From NCBI RefSeq assembly GCF_040047665.1, contig NZ_CP157355.1, positions 3,472,001 through 3,536,000 of the forward strand: a DNA stretch of 64,000 nt, read 5' to 3'. The position numbers and the translations under genes are program-made. Source of the stretch: Chitinibacter sp. FCG-7. Lineage in GTDB: Bacteria; Pseudomonadota; Gammaproteobacteria; Burkholderiales; Chitinibacteraceae. The notes beneath the pieces are model-generated. The model was not told where the DNA came from and made no database searches. It saw only the letters and a program-made list of their open reading frames with translations. This document shows, piece after piece, positions 19,046 through 27,234 of the stretch (position 1 is the first letter of the stretch; each line of letters opens with the position of its first letter).

Positions 19046-19100
19046 GTTTTATGTGTCTTCGGTACGATATTTGCCCACGCGTTCCGCCACGCGGACAGGT
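19046..19100 (+). repeat. Dispersed repeat, second of a diverged direct pair
   Basis: GTTTTATGTGTCTTCGGTAC...GCGTTCCGCCACGCGGACAGGT aligns with 18631-18686. The substitutions in the first hairpin are C to T on both sides and keep pairing through G-U pairs. Confidence 0.6.
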
Positions 19101-19311
19101 AAGGGCTTTGCGTTGTAGCCAAAGCCGACTGCGACCCGGGGCGTAGTCGGCTCCAGCGTGCCCTCTCTCGTTAAGAGCCAAACGATAAAACTGCTTATCT
19201 CGCGTCTCGCTCGGCCTGCTTGGACGGGATGTTAAGCCCCAGAGCAACGCCAGCGGTTTCTTATTAGTGCGTATTAAGAATATTGCCCTGGATATTAATC
19301 ACAGAGCAGCA

Positions 19312-20322
19312 CTAAGCAAAGCTCTGCCGCCAGTTGATGTGTGCTTGTATCCAGACCGATTCAATGCTCTCGCCAGCCAGCAGTGCAATGATGTGGCGCA
19401 GGCTTTGTGCGGCCAGTTGCTGGCTGTCTTGTACCACAGCGTTGATCGGGCGTGGCATGCAGTCGAGCAGGCGGTGGTCGTCAAAGCTGAGCAAATGCTG
19501 CGGCGCTGTTTTGAATTTGTCTTTTTCATTGATAAAGGCCAGCACGCCTTCCAGTAGCGAGATGGATGCGGTAAAGACCGCCTCCGGGTAGCGCCCCAGT
19601 TGCTGGTAACAATCGGCCATCATCGCGTAGCCGCTGTGCTGCTGGTAGTCACGATGAAAAATCAGTGCCAGGTTGGCTTCGGCGTGTACTGCCTGCCAGG
19701 CTTGCTCAAAGCCTGCCAGCCTGTCCACGCTGGGCGAGAGCGCAATCTGCCCGCCAAAATAGGCAATTTCGCGCACGCCATGCGCCAGAGCGCTGCCGAT
19801 CAGCTCCTGGACTTTGTCCTGCGCATTGCTCACGACAAAGGGCAGGGTGCTGCCGATCACGCGGCGGTCAACCAGCACCAGCGGCAGCCTTTTGGCCCAT
19901 TTGGCGTACAGTTTGGCGTTGGTGGTGCACGGCACCAGCATCAGTCCGTCCACCTGACGCGCCAGCAATTGCTCGACGGCGGTGACTTCCATCGCCGCCT
20001 GATCATTGCTGCAGACCACAAACAGCTGAAATCCAGCCTCGCGGCACAGTGCTTCCAGCGCCTGCGCCAGCATGGCATGGGCAAAATTACCCAGCTCGGG
20101 CACGACCAGACCCAGTGTGCTGCTGCGCCGGGTGCGCAGCGAGCGCGCGGATGTTGAGGGCTGGAAATGGTGCTCGGCGGCAATCTGCTTGACGCGCTCC
20201 ACCGTGGCCGGAGCGATGCGATATTGCTCGGCGCGATCGTTGAGCACCATGCTGGCCGTGGTTTTTGAAACTCCGGCCAGGTGGGCGATATCGGCAATGG
20301 TGAGGCGTTGATAGGCTGTCAT
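19312..20322 (-). CDS. rbsR: LacI-family transcriptional regulator, probably of ribose use
   Basis: 336 residues. The N-terminal helix-turn-helix LTIADIAHLAGVSKTTASMVLNDR is followed by the hinge helix region TSARSLRTRRSSTLGLVVP. A periplasmic-binding-protein-like effector domain completes it. It is the last gene of the rbs cluster, 134 bp after rbsB and in the same direction, so RbsR is the natural reading. The HTH and hinge sequence also resembles FruR/Cra-type members, so the effector might not be ribose itself. AGGAA precedes the ATG. Confidence 0.82.
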   Translation of the reverse strand: MTAYQRLTIADIAHLAGVSKTTASMVLNDRAEQYRIAPATVERVKQIAAEHHFQPSTSARSLRTRRSSTLGLVVPELGNFAHAMLAQALEALCREAGFQLFVVCSNDQAAMEVTAVEQLLARQVDGLMLVPCTTNAKLYAKWAKRLPLVLVDRRVIGSTLPFVVSNAQDKVQELIGSALAHGVREIAYFGGQIALSPSVDRLAGFEQAWQAVHAEANLALIFHRDYQQHSGYAMMADCYQQLGRYPEAVFTASISLLEGVLAFINEKDKFKTAPQHLLSFDDHRLLDCMPRPINAVVQDSQQLAAQSLRHIIALLAGESIESVWIQAHINWRQSFA

Positions 20323-20349
20323 TGGATTCCTGTTGAGCCCTATTGGGCA

Positions 20350-20365
20350 CCGATGCGCTCATCGG
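20350..20365 (-). other. Stem-loop in the rbsB-rbsR gap
   Basis: CCGATG-CGCT-CATCGG perfect hairpin without a T-run. It is unlikely to terminate; it may protect the rbsB 3' end or lower read-through into the regulator. Confidence 0.4.
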
Positions 20366-20456
20366 CTGGGCTGTCTTGCCGGGGCGAAGCAGGGAAACCA
20401 AGCAACTTTTCCACTGCTACTGTTCCGCTGCTTCATCCGGCAAAACGTATTGCTGC

Positions 20457-21386
20457 TTATTGTTTGACTACATCCAGCGGCACGGGGATAAAGGCATCAA
20501 CCGCTTCGCCCTTACTCAGCTTGATGGCCGTTTCGACGCCCATTTTACCAATCAGCTCGGGTTTTTGCTGCACTGTGGCTGCCAGCTGGCCCGCTTTCAC
20601 TGCATTCACCGCGTCGGTGGTGGCATCAAAGCCGACTACCACCACATTTTTCAGCCCTGCCGCTTCGATGGCTTTCAGTGCGCCCAGCGCCATTTCATCG
20701 TTATGCGCAAAAACGCCTTTCACGTCCTTATTGCCCTGCAGGATGTTTTCCATCACCGAGAGGCCTTTGGCTCGGTCAAAGTCGGCAGCCTGTTTGGCGA
20801 CCAGCTTTAAATCCGCCTTGCCATCAACGACCGAATGAAAGCCCTGGCCGCGTTCACGCGCAGCTGAAGAGCCAGGAATACCTTCGAGCTCGACGATACT
20901 GCCTTTGCCGCCGATTTTTTCCAGCAAGAATTCTGCGGCCATTTTGCCACCAGCGATATTGTCCGAAGCAATATGGGCGTTCACTTGTGCGCCATTGACG
21001 CTGCGATCGAGCGATACCACTTTGATCCCGGCTTTGAGTGCTTCATTCACCGCGCCAGCTACGGCATCCGAATCGGTCGGGTTGATCAGGATGACCTGAA
21101 CTTTTTTCTGAATCAGATCTTCAATATTTGAAATCTGCTTGGCCGAATCGTCCTGCGCGTCGACGGTAATCAGCTTAACGCCTTGCGTGGTGGCTTCGGC
21201 AGCTGCACCGTCTCGCAGCGCGACAAAGAAGGGGTTGTTCTGGGTGGAAATAGCCAGCCCTACGCTCAGTTGGGCGCTGGCGGGCGCAGGCTCGGCTGCG
21301 ACCTGGGTATCTGGGCCTTGTTTTGAGCAGGCGATCAGACCCGTGGCCAGCAGGCCAATCAATAGGGGAGAAAGAATGCGTTTCAT
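20457..21386 (-). CDS. rbsB: D-ribose ABC transporter substrate-binding protein
   Basis: 309 residues. N-terminal MKRILSPLLIGLLATGLIAC looks like a lipoprotein signal (LIAC), so it may be membrane-anchored in the periplasm, unlike soluble E. coli RbsB. Pentose-binding features are visible: STQNNPFFVALRDGA, INPTDSDAV, VVSLDRSVNGAQVNAHIASDN and FAHNDEMALGALKAIEAAG. ATG 21386 is chosen because CGGAG precedes it; the longer frame from 21446 would run through PAL49 copy D. Confidence 0.95.
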   Translation of the reverse strand: MKRILSPLLIGLLATGLIACSKQGPDTQVAAEPAPASAQLSVGLAISTQNNPFFVALRDGAAAEATTQGVKLITVDAQDDSAKQISNIEDLIQKKVQVILINPTDSDAVAGAVNEALKAGIKVVSLDRSVNGAQVNAHIASDNIAGGKMAAEFLLEKIGGKGSIVELEGIPGSSAARERGQGFHSVVDGKADLKLVAKQAADFDRAKGLSVMENILQGNKDVKGVFAHNDEMALGALKAIEAAGLKNVVVVGFDATTDAVNAVKAGQLAATVQQKPELIGKMGVETAIKLSKGEAVDAFIPVPLDVVKQ

Positions 21387-21421
21387 GGGTGACTCCGTAA
21401 ATTGTAAGAGAAAGTAAAGCA

Positions 21422-21470
21422 GGGTATTTCGCTCTGTATCAATCAAATCAATATTTACCGGGCAATACCT
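21422..21470. repeat. PAL49 copy D
   Basis: GGGTATTTCG at the left, GGGCAATACCT at the right; exactly 49 bp, one mismatch. It lies within the rbs operon between rbsC and rbsB, where it would be transcribed. Confidence 0.8.
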
Positions 21471-21490
21471 CTTGTTGTCCTGATAAAAAA

Positions 21491-22441
21491 TCAGGCTTTT
21501 TTTCCTGAGCGATCAAGCAAGACCGCCAGCAAAATCACGACACCTTTAATCACCTGCTGATAGAACGACGACACGCCCAGCAGATTTAAGCCATTGTTCA
21601 AAATCCCGATCAGCAAGGCGCCAACCAGCGTGCCAAAGATCCAGCCACGGCCACCGGTCAGGCTAGTTCCGCCGAGTACCACCGCTGCAATTGCATCCAG
21701 CTCATAGCCCGTTCCGGCCGTCGGCTGAGCAGAATTGAGACGTGAAGTCAGAATCATCCCGGCCGTTGCGGCCATTGCGCCCGATAGCGTATAGACCCAG
21801 ATTTTGATGCGATCAGTTTTTATGCCCGACAAGGCTGCCGCTTCTTCGTTGCCGCCGACGGCATACACGTGGCGGCCAAACACGGTGCGTTTGAGTACAA
21901 ACCAGAACACGGCAAACATCACCAGCATCAGAATGACTGGCACCGGAATAAAGCCCGCCACATAGCCGCCGCCGAGCATGGCGAAAAAGTCGCTATTGAG
22001 GCCCGTAATTGGGCGGCCTTCAGAGAACACCAGCGATAAGCCGCGCAAAATCGTCATCGTTCCCAGCGTGGCAATAAACGGCGCGACTTTGCCCTTGCTG
22101 ATAATCAGGCCATTGACCATGCCCATACCCGCACCGGCCAGCACGCCAACGCTGGTTGCGACCACCGGATCAATCCCGTGGCTGAGCATCAGCGCGGTCA
22201 GTACCGAAGACAGCGCCAGAATCGAGCCGACCGATAAATCAATCCCGCCGAGCAAAATCACCAGCGTCATGCCAAAGGCGATCAGCGCATTGATCGACAC
22301 CTGGCGGAACACATTCAGCAAATTGCCGACGGTCATAAAATCCGGGCTGGTGATCGCCAAACCGGCCACCAAAACCAGTAGCGCCAGAAATGGGCCCAGT
22401 TTTTGCAGGGTCGCTTTGTGTTGTATCGTCATATTCATCAT
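21491..22441 (-). CDS. rbsC: Ribose ABC transporter permease
   Basis: 316 residues, about eight to ten hydrophobic segments. The family motif GGIDLSVGSILALSSVLTA and the C-terminal AIAAVVLGGTSLTGGRGWIFGTLVGAL are both intact. The ATG overlaps the rbsA stop (ATGA), so translation is coupled. Forms the membrane channel of RbsABC. Confidence 0.96.
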   Translation of the reverse strand: MMNMTIQHKATLQKLGPFLALLVLVAGLAITSPDFMTVGNLLNVFRQVSINALIAFGMTLVILLGGIDLSVGSILALSSVLTALMLSHGIDPVVATSVGVLAGAGMGMVNGLIISKGKVAPFIATLGTMTILRGLSLVFSEGRPITGLNSDFFAMLGGGYVAGFIPVPVILMLVMFAVFWFVLKRTVFGRHVYAVGGNEEAAALSGIKTDRIKIWVYTLSGAMAATAGMILTSRLNSAQPTAGTGYELDAIAAVVLGGTSLTGGRGWIFGTLVGALLIGILNNGLNLLGVSSFYQQVIKGVVILLAVLLDRSGKKA

Positions 22442-23913
22442 TTCAAACCTCCAGTTGCAGCAGTCATTACCGTTTCAGCATCGGGCTGGCTGAAAATCCC
22501 CGCCTGTGTCCCCTGATGCATCACCAATACGCGATCACTCATGGCCAGAACTTCCGGCAATTCGGACGACACCATCACAATCGCCACGCCTGACTGCGCT
22601 AATTCATTAATGATTTGATAGATTTCAGCCTTGCCGCCGACGTCGACGCCACGGGTAGGCTCATCAAGAAACAGGACCTTGGGCGCAATGCCCAGCCATT
22701 TGGCAAACACCACTTTTTGTTGATTACCGCCCGATAGGGATTTCACTTCCAGCTCGGCATCGCGAGTGCGGATGTGCATCCGGTCGATTTCCCGCTGCAC
22801 TACCGCCATTTGCTCTGCGTGATTGATCACGCCAAAACGCGCGTATTTCGATAGATTGGCCAGCGTGGCGTTTTCGCGCACCGACAAGCCCAGCACCAAA
22901 CCTTGGCTTTTACGATCTTCGGTGACAAAACCAATGCCAGCGGCAATCGCTTCAGCGGGATTACGCGCATGGAGCTCTTGGCCATCGAGCTCAACGCGGC
23001 CTGATCCTTTTCGATTAATGCCAAAAATGGTTTTCAGGATTTCACTGCGCCCCGCGCCCATCAAACCGGCGATGCCCAGAACTTCACCGGCACGTACTTC
23101 AAAATTAATCCCGCTAATGGTGGCATCGGCCAGATCACTGACTTTCAGTCGCACTTCGCCTAGCGTGGCCTGCCGCTGCGGAAAACGATCACCAATTTCA
23201 CGGCCGACCATCATGCGGACGATTTCGTCAAAGTTGGTCTGTGCAATCACCCGCTCGCCAACGAATTGACCATCACGCAGTACCGAGATCTTGTCGCAGA
23301 CTTTGAAAATCTCTTCCATCCGGTGCGACACATACACAATGCCGACGCCGCGTGATTTCAGATCGGCAATGATGCCAAACAGCTTTTCGGTTTCACGCTC
23401 GGACAGCGCCGCAGTCGGCTCGTCCATAATCAGCGTCTGCGCATTGAGCGACAGCGCTTTGGCGATTTCGACCATTTGCTGCTGGCCAATCGACAGCGTG
23501 CCGGCTTCGACATCGGGGTCGAGGTTTTCAATCCCCAGCAATTGCAGATATTCCAGGCATTGCGAGCGCATTTTGATCGTGTTGATCACGCCAAAACGCC
23601 GTGGTTCACGCCCCAGAAACATGTTTTCCATCACCGACAATTGCGGGATCAGGTTCAGCTCCTGGTGAATGATGGCAATGCCCTGCTTTTCGGCATCGCT
23701 GGTGTTTTTAATGGGGGTATTGCTCCCATCCACAGCAATGGTGCCGCTATCAGCTTGATACACACCGCACAAGATTTTCATCAAGGTGGATTTACCCGCG
23801 CCGTTTTCACCCATCAGCGCATGAATCTCGCCGCGCTCCAGCGCAAAATCGACGCCTTCCAGTACCCGGACGGGGCCAAAGGCTTTGCTGATGCCTTTCA
23901 TTTGGATCAACAT
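22438..23913 (-). CDS. rbsA: Ribose ABC transporter ATP-binding protein
   Basis: 491 residues with two fused ABC domains. The first has Walker A GENGAGKST, the signature LSIGQQQMVEIAKAL and LIMDEPTAAL. The second has the degenerate Walker A GLMGAGRSE typical of sugar-type RbsA/MglA, the signature LSGGNQQKVVFAKWL and LFLDEPTRGVD. A PAL49-like match (23715-23763) falls in the variable DGSNTPIKN loop. Confidence 0.97.
   Translation of the reverse strand: MLIQMKGISKAFGPVRVLEGVDFALERGEIHALMGENGAGKSTLMKILCGVYQADSGTIAVDGSNTPIKNTSDAEKQGIAIIHQELNLIPQLSVMENMFLGREPRRFGVINTIKMRSQCLEYLQLLGIENLDPDVEAGTLSIGQQQMVEIAKALSLNAQTLIMDEPTAALSERETEKLFGIIADLKSRGVGIVYVSHRMEEIFKVCDKISVLRDGQFVGERVIAQTNFDEIVRMMVGREIGDRFPQRQATLGEVRLKVSDLADATISGINFEVRAGEVLGIAGLMGAGRSEILKTIFGINRKGSGRVELDGQELHARNPAEAIAAGIGFVTEDRKSQGLVLGLSVRENATLANLSKYARFGVINHAEQMAVVQREIDRMHIRTRDAELEVKSLSGGNQQKVVFAKWLGIAPKVLFLDEPTRGVDVGGKAEIYQIINELAQSGVAIVMVSSELPEVLAMSDRVLVMHQGTQAGIFSQPDAETVMTAATGGLK
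23715..23763. repeat. PAL49-like match inside rbsA
   Basis: GGGTATTGCTCCC at the left and TTGATACAC at the right, exactly 49 bp, one mismatch (ATACAC, as in intergenic copy A). It encodes a surface-loop stretch that is variable among sugar ABC ATPases. Confidence 0.45.
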
Positions 23914-23922
23914 GCTCGGCTC

Positions 23923-24321
23923 CTAAAAGATCACACCGGAATACAGCACGATATTGGCGTAAGGGCTGGCTTCACCGGTGCGGATAATCGCGCGAGCTTG
24001 GTGGGTGAGCTGCTTAAATTGCTCGTGCGGCACATAGTCGATCTGTACGCCGTGCTGCGCCATGCCTTCGGCTTGCTCGGCGACGGCGGGGTTTTTGCTC
24101 TGGCATTCGCTGGCGAGTACGGCGCGCTCAACCTGAAAATCGGCCAGAATGCTGTCCAGTGTGGCGAAATACGACGGTGTGCCAATTTGTAGCGATAAAT
24201 CGATGCACTCCACATGATCGGGGATCGGCAGGCCACAGTCGGCAATCACGATGCTGTCGGTGTGCCCCATGCTCGCCAATACGCGGCTGATGTCACGGTT
24301 GAGATGACCTAGCTTTTTCAT
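23923..24321 (-). CDS. rbsD: D-ribose pyranase
   Basis: 132 residues. The conserved catalytic His is in LASMGHTDSIVIADCGLPIP, and the C-terminal RTGEASPYANIVLYSGVIF is the family end. It interconverts beta-pyranose and beta-furanose forms so that RbsK receives the furanose. Starts within the end of rbsK (4-bp overlap). Confidence 0.96.
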   Translation of the reverse strand: MKKLGHLNRDISRVLASMGHTDSIVIADCGLPIPDHVECIDLSLQIGTPSYFATLDSILADFQVERAVLASECQSKNPAVAEQAEGMAQHGVQIDYVPHEQFKQLTHQARAIIRTGEASPYANIVLYSGVIF

Positions 24322-25220
24322 GCTGCTTCTCCTTGTTCACTCAGAAATGCCAGCAATTGCGCTTGTGTTGGCATGCCACCTTGAGCACCGGCTTTGGTCA
24401 CCGATAAAGCCGCTGCCGCACAAGCCATACGGCTGGCTTGCGCCAGGCCTAGATCCCAGAAGGCGGCCAGCGCGCCATTAAAGGTGTCGCCCGCGCCGGT
24501 GGTGTCGAGCGCTTCAACCTTGAAACTCGCTTGCTGCTGCAGTTGTCCGTTTTCATCGCAATACCACGCGCCATCCTGGCCTGCGGTCATCAGCACTTTG
24601 CCTGGGCGCTGCTGCAAGGCGCTGCGCCATTCGCTTTCCGGGATTTGCAAAGCCATGCCCAGCTCGAATTCATTGGGGGTCAGCAGGCTCACTTGCGCCA
24701 ATAGCTCGGCAGGTAAAGTCATCGCCGGGGCGGGGTTGAGCACAAAAGGTTTGCCGTGTCGTTGTGCCAGCTCGGCCACTTGGCAAATGGTGGGTAGCGG
24801 CGTTTCCAGCTGGGCGATCACCACATCGGTATCAATAAAAGCCGCTTCGGCCGCCAGAATGTCTGCGGGGCTGAGCATGGCATTGGCGCCGGGCACTACA
24901 ATAATGGCGTTGTCGCTCCCCGCCAGTGTGATCATCGCGATTCCGCTGGCGATGCCCGTGCTGGTCTGTATCCAGCGCGTATCAATCCCTTCGGCGATCA
25001 GGCCGGCTGTGAGCTGCTGGCCAAATGCATCATCGCCGACCCGGCCGATCATGCTGACCTGAGCGCCCAGCCGCGCTGCCGCAACGGCCTGATTGGCACC
25101 TTTGCCGCCGTGGTGGGTGGTAAAGCCACTGCCCAGCAAGGTTTCTCCCAAGCGCGGGTAGTGCCCCACCTGCGCGACCAGATCCATATTGATGCTGCCA
25201 ACCACCAAGACCTTGCTCAT
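24318..25220 (-). CDS. rbsK: Ribokinase
   Basis: 300 residues, PfkB family. GGKGANQAVAAARLG near residue 40 and the catalytic DTTGAGDTFNGAL block are intact. It produces ribose 5-phosphate. First gene of the minus-strand order rbsK-rbsD-rbsA-rbsC-rbsB-rbsR, so kinase and pyranase are promoter-proximal, reversed relative to E. coli (rbsDACBKR). AGGAGGC lies before the ATG. Confidence 0.96.
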   Translation of the reverse strand: MSKVLVVGSINMDLVAQVGHYPRLGETLLGSGFTTHHGGKGANQAVAAARLGAQVSMIGRVGDDAFGQQLTAGLIAEGIDTRWIQTSTGIASGIAMITLAGSDNAIIVVPGANAMLSPADILAAEAAFIDTDVVIAQLETPLPTICQVAELAQRHGKPFVLNPAPAMTLPAELLAQVSLLTPNEFELGMALQIPESEWRSALQQRPGKVLMTAGQDGAWYCDENGQLQQQASFKVEALDTTGAGDTFNGALAAFWDLGLAQASRMACAAAALSVTKAGAQGGMPTQAQLLAFLSEQGEAA

Positions 25221-25236
25221 GCTGCCTCCTGAAATA

Positions 25237-25340
25237 TGCTGATTCGATTTAGCCTGCTGTTGGATAAATGCTAAACCGTAATCAGCAATGCGGATTGATT
25301 TATATCAAGGATGTGTAGTGAAAATATATACACTACATCC
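25237..25340. promoter_or_regulatory. Probable control region of the rbs operon: two inverted repeats
   Basis: A 51-bp inverted repeat with arms TGCTGATTCGATTTAGC and GCTAAACCGTAATCAGCA (25237-25287) lies just upstream of rbsK. A second, GGATGTGTAGTG / CACTACATCC (about 25309-25340), is nearer the divergent small gene. Candidate operators for the LacI-family protein encoded at the operon end, but neither is a classic CG-centred LacI palindrome, so this is inference from position. Confidence 0.5.
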
Positions 25341-25461
25341 CTGATGCGAAAATCACTTATCGGGCTCTGGTTTGATCCTGATCTAGGTGCTAAGCCGTGT
25401 TTTGCGGTGCAATGCTGTTGCGCCTTTCATCCTGAAAGGGGTATGAATATCTGGAGGCAAT

Positions 25462-25662
25462 ATGCTGTCATTGGAAATGGCCGAACGCCTGGCGTCGGCG
25501 CAAGAGGGGGCTGGAATGGCACGCGAAAACCTGCTGGCGATTGCCGACGAGTTGCGCAGGCTGGCTATGGAAAACGAGCGCTTGCAGGCACAATGTCAGC
25601 AATGCGTGCAGCTAAAAAATATCGCCCTGACTATGGTGCATGACTACGCGGTGAACGCCTGA
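25462..25662 (+). CDS. Small coiled-coil protein of unknown function
   Basis: 66 residues: MLSLEMAERLASAQEGAGMARENLLAIADELRRLAMENERLQAQCQQCVQLKNIALTMV... A heptad-like Leu/Ala pattern suggests one long helix, and CQQC is a possible metal or redox pair. TGGAGGCAATATG is an excellent ribosome-binding site, which supports a real gene despite its size. Divergent from rbsK. No family recognised. Confidence 0.65.
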   Translation: MLSLEMAERLASAQEGAGMARENLLAIADELRRLAMENERLQAQCQQCVQLKNIALTMVHDYAVNA

Positions 25663-25709
25663 GCGAGCCAAAGCAAATCCGGCTTAAGTCAGTCTGCTTG
25701 GTGTTGCAG

Positions 25710-25758
25710 GGGTATGTGCACGTGGCCATTGTTGGGATTTAATTTCAAACATATACCC
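25710..25758. repeat. PAL49 copy E
   Basis: GGGTATGTGC at the left and ACATATACCC at the right, exactly 49 bp with perfect hexamers. It ends a few bases before the start codon of the phosphatase gene. Confidence 0.82.
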
Positions 25759-25762
25759 ATGG

Positions 25763-26266
25763 ATGTATTTAATGAGCGCCTTGTATTCGGTTTTAATGGT
25801 CTGCACCGGCAATATTTGTCGCAGCCCGACTGCTGACGGTGTGTTGCGGCAAATGCTGGCTGATCAAAATCTTGCGCAGCAGGTGATGGTTGATTCGGCC
25901 GGGATTGCCGACTATCACGTGGGCGAAGCGCCGGATCGACGCTCCCAGCAGCATGCCAAAAAACGCGGCTATGATTTGTCCAGCTTGCGTGCCCGTGAAG
26001 TGCGCGCGGCTGATTTTGAGCGTTTCGATCTGATTCTGGCGATGGATCAGGGGCACTTTAATCATTTGCATCGTCGCTGCCCGGCGCATTTGCAGCATAA
26101 AGTGCAGTTGTTTCTGGACTATGCCAGCGAGGCGGGTGAGCGCGAAGTGCCTGATCCGTATTACGGCGGCTCTGATGGCTTTGAGCATGTACTCGATCTG
26201 ATTGAAGACGGCTGCACGGGGGTGCTCAAATGGGCGCAGCAACGCCTCGCCGATCAGTCGCGATAA
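25763..26266 (+). CDS. Low-molecular-weight protein-tyrosine phosphatase
   Basis: 167 residues (or 164 from ATG 25772). The P-loop CTGNICRS near the N-terminus and the DPYYGG general-acid Asp loop define the LMW-PTP family. Cytosolic; substrate unknown, as no exopolysaccharide tyrosine kinase genes are nearby. No good ribosome-binding site precedes either start: that space is taken by the end of PAL49 copy E. Confidence 0.92.
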   Translation: MYLMSALYSVLMVCTGNICRSPTADGVLRQMLADQNLAQQVMVDSAGIADYHVGEAPDRRSQQHAKKRGYDLSSLRAREVRAADFERFDLILAMDQGHFNHLHRRCPAHLQHKVQLFLDYASEAGEREVPDPYYGGSDGFEHVLDLIEDGCTGVLKWAQQRLADQSR

Positions 26267-26274
26267 TCCCTTAC

Positions 26275-26304
26275 TTGTAAGTATTGCGCTGCCTGTTTTA
26301 GAAT
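26275..26304 (+). promoter_or_regulatory. Candidate promoter for the manganese-riboswitch transcript
   Basis: TTGTAA at 26275-26280, 18-bp spacer, TAGAAT at 26299-26304; it lies directly in front of the riboswitch, so transcription would start near 26311. Confidence 0.55.
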
Positions 26305-26311
26305 GTCGGCT

Positions 26312-26560
26312 TCCTTCGGGGGAGTAATCGCTGGCCGTTTGCCAAAATGCAATTGAGCCAGGTTTGCGTCAACAAACTTGAAGCTGCTGATGTTTCGCTA
26401 ATGCAGCTTCATGGCGCCTACAGTGCGCTGGGTTTTGTCTTTGCGGTCTGTGCGACCGCGGCAAGTTCAGTGCGCCTGATGAGACCCGAGGCTGACCATG
26501 CGGTACCCTTGTGGGGTGGGCGGCGTGGCTGGCCTCGTCTCGTTTGCCCACCCCGGAGCC
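26312..26560 (+). ncRNA. yybP-ykoY (manganese) riboswitch with SD-sequestering helix
   Basis: The 5' part contains CTTCGGGGGAGTAATCGC, followed by GTTTGCGTCAACAAACTTG and later CGCCTGATGAGACCCGAGG, which match the conserved blocks of the yybP-ykoY leader as I know it. It precedes a GDT1/UPF0016 transporter, its usual target in proteobacteria. The 3' part GGGGTGGGC (26513-26521) can pair with GCCCACCCC (26546-26554), immediately next to the GGAG ribosome-binding site (26555-26558), so control is probably translational. Exact ends are estimated. Confidence 0.8.
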
Positions 26561-26566
26561 TGTTCA

Positions 26567-27136
26567 ATGTTTGATGCTTTACTGATTTCTACCGGTGTTG
26601 TCGCAGTGGCCGAAATGGGGGATAAGACCCAATTGCTGTCACTCATTCTGGCTGCCCGGTTTCGTCGCCCGCTACCTATTGTTGCGGGCATTTTTGTTGC
26701 TACAGTATTAAATCACTTTGCTGCCGGCTGGATCGGGCAGCAGGTGGCGGGGCTGATTTCCCCGGAGATTCTGCGCTGGATTGTGGGTTTGGGCTTTCTG
26801 GCGATTGCGGCGTGGGCTTTGATTCCGGATGTGATGGAAGAGGGCGAGGCCGTCGTCAAACCCTATGGCGCATTTATTGCGACCTGTATTGCTTTTTTTC
26901 TGGCCGAAATGGGTGACAAAACGCAAATTGCCACTGTGGCGCTGGCGTTAAAATACACGCCACTGTGGCAGGTGGTGCTAGGCACCACCGTCGGCATGAT
27001 GCTGGCGAATGTGCCTGCGGTCTATCTGGGCGACTGGATTGCCACGCGTATGCATATTTTGCGCATGGTGCGATTTGTGGCTGCGGCCATTTTTGCGCTG
27101 ATTGGTGTTCTGGCCTTAAGCGGTATCGGGTATTAA
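26567..27136 (+). CDS. TMEM165/GDT1 (UPF0016) family manganese exporter
   Basis: 189 residues with about six membrane helices in two repeated halves. Each half carries the signature VAVAEMGDKTQLLSL / FFLAEMGDKTQIATV (E-x-G-D-K-T). Family members move Mn2+ (and Ca2+) out of the cytosol. The preceding yybP-ykoY riboswitch supports Mn2+ export when manganese is high. ATG 26567 is chosen over the upstream in-frame ATG 26498, which lies within the riboswitch; GGAG is 8 bases upstream. Confidence 0.9.
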   Translation: MFDALLISTGVVAVAEMGDKTQLLSLILAARFRRPLPIVAGIFVATVLNHFAAGWIGQQVAGLISPEILRWIVGLGFLAIAAWALIPDVMEEGEAVVKPYGAFIATCIAFFLAEMGDKTQIATVALALKYTPLWQVVLGTTVGMMLANVPAVYLGDWIATRMHILRMVRFVAAAIFALIGVLALSGIGY

Positions 27137-27153
27137 GCAGGGCGCAATATGAT

Positions 27154-27198
27154 GGCGAGCGCAGGCGGCATAACACGCTGCCTTCGCTCGCTTTTTGT
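27154..27198 (+). terminator. terminator after the manganese exporter
   Basis: GCGAGCGCAGGC / GCCTTCGCTCGC stem followed by TTTTTG. Confidence 0.75.
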
Positions 27199-27234
27199 AT
27201 CAATTTGATTCATTAAATGAAACGGGGAAGAGAC

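Larger units (their letters stand above)
18582..19311. other. 730-bp gene-free accessory spacer
   Basis: Holds the two diverged direct repeats (18631, 19046), the large inverted repeat (18684-18862), PAL49 copy C and a GGCTGGGC/GCAGCCC hairpin near 18968. No open frame with gene-like composition or ribosome-binding site was found. It looks like a sink for repeats next to an acquired gene. Confidence 0.6.
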
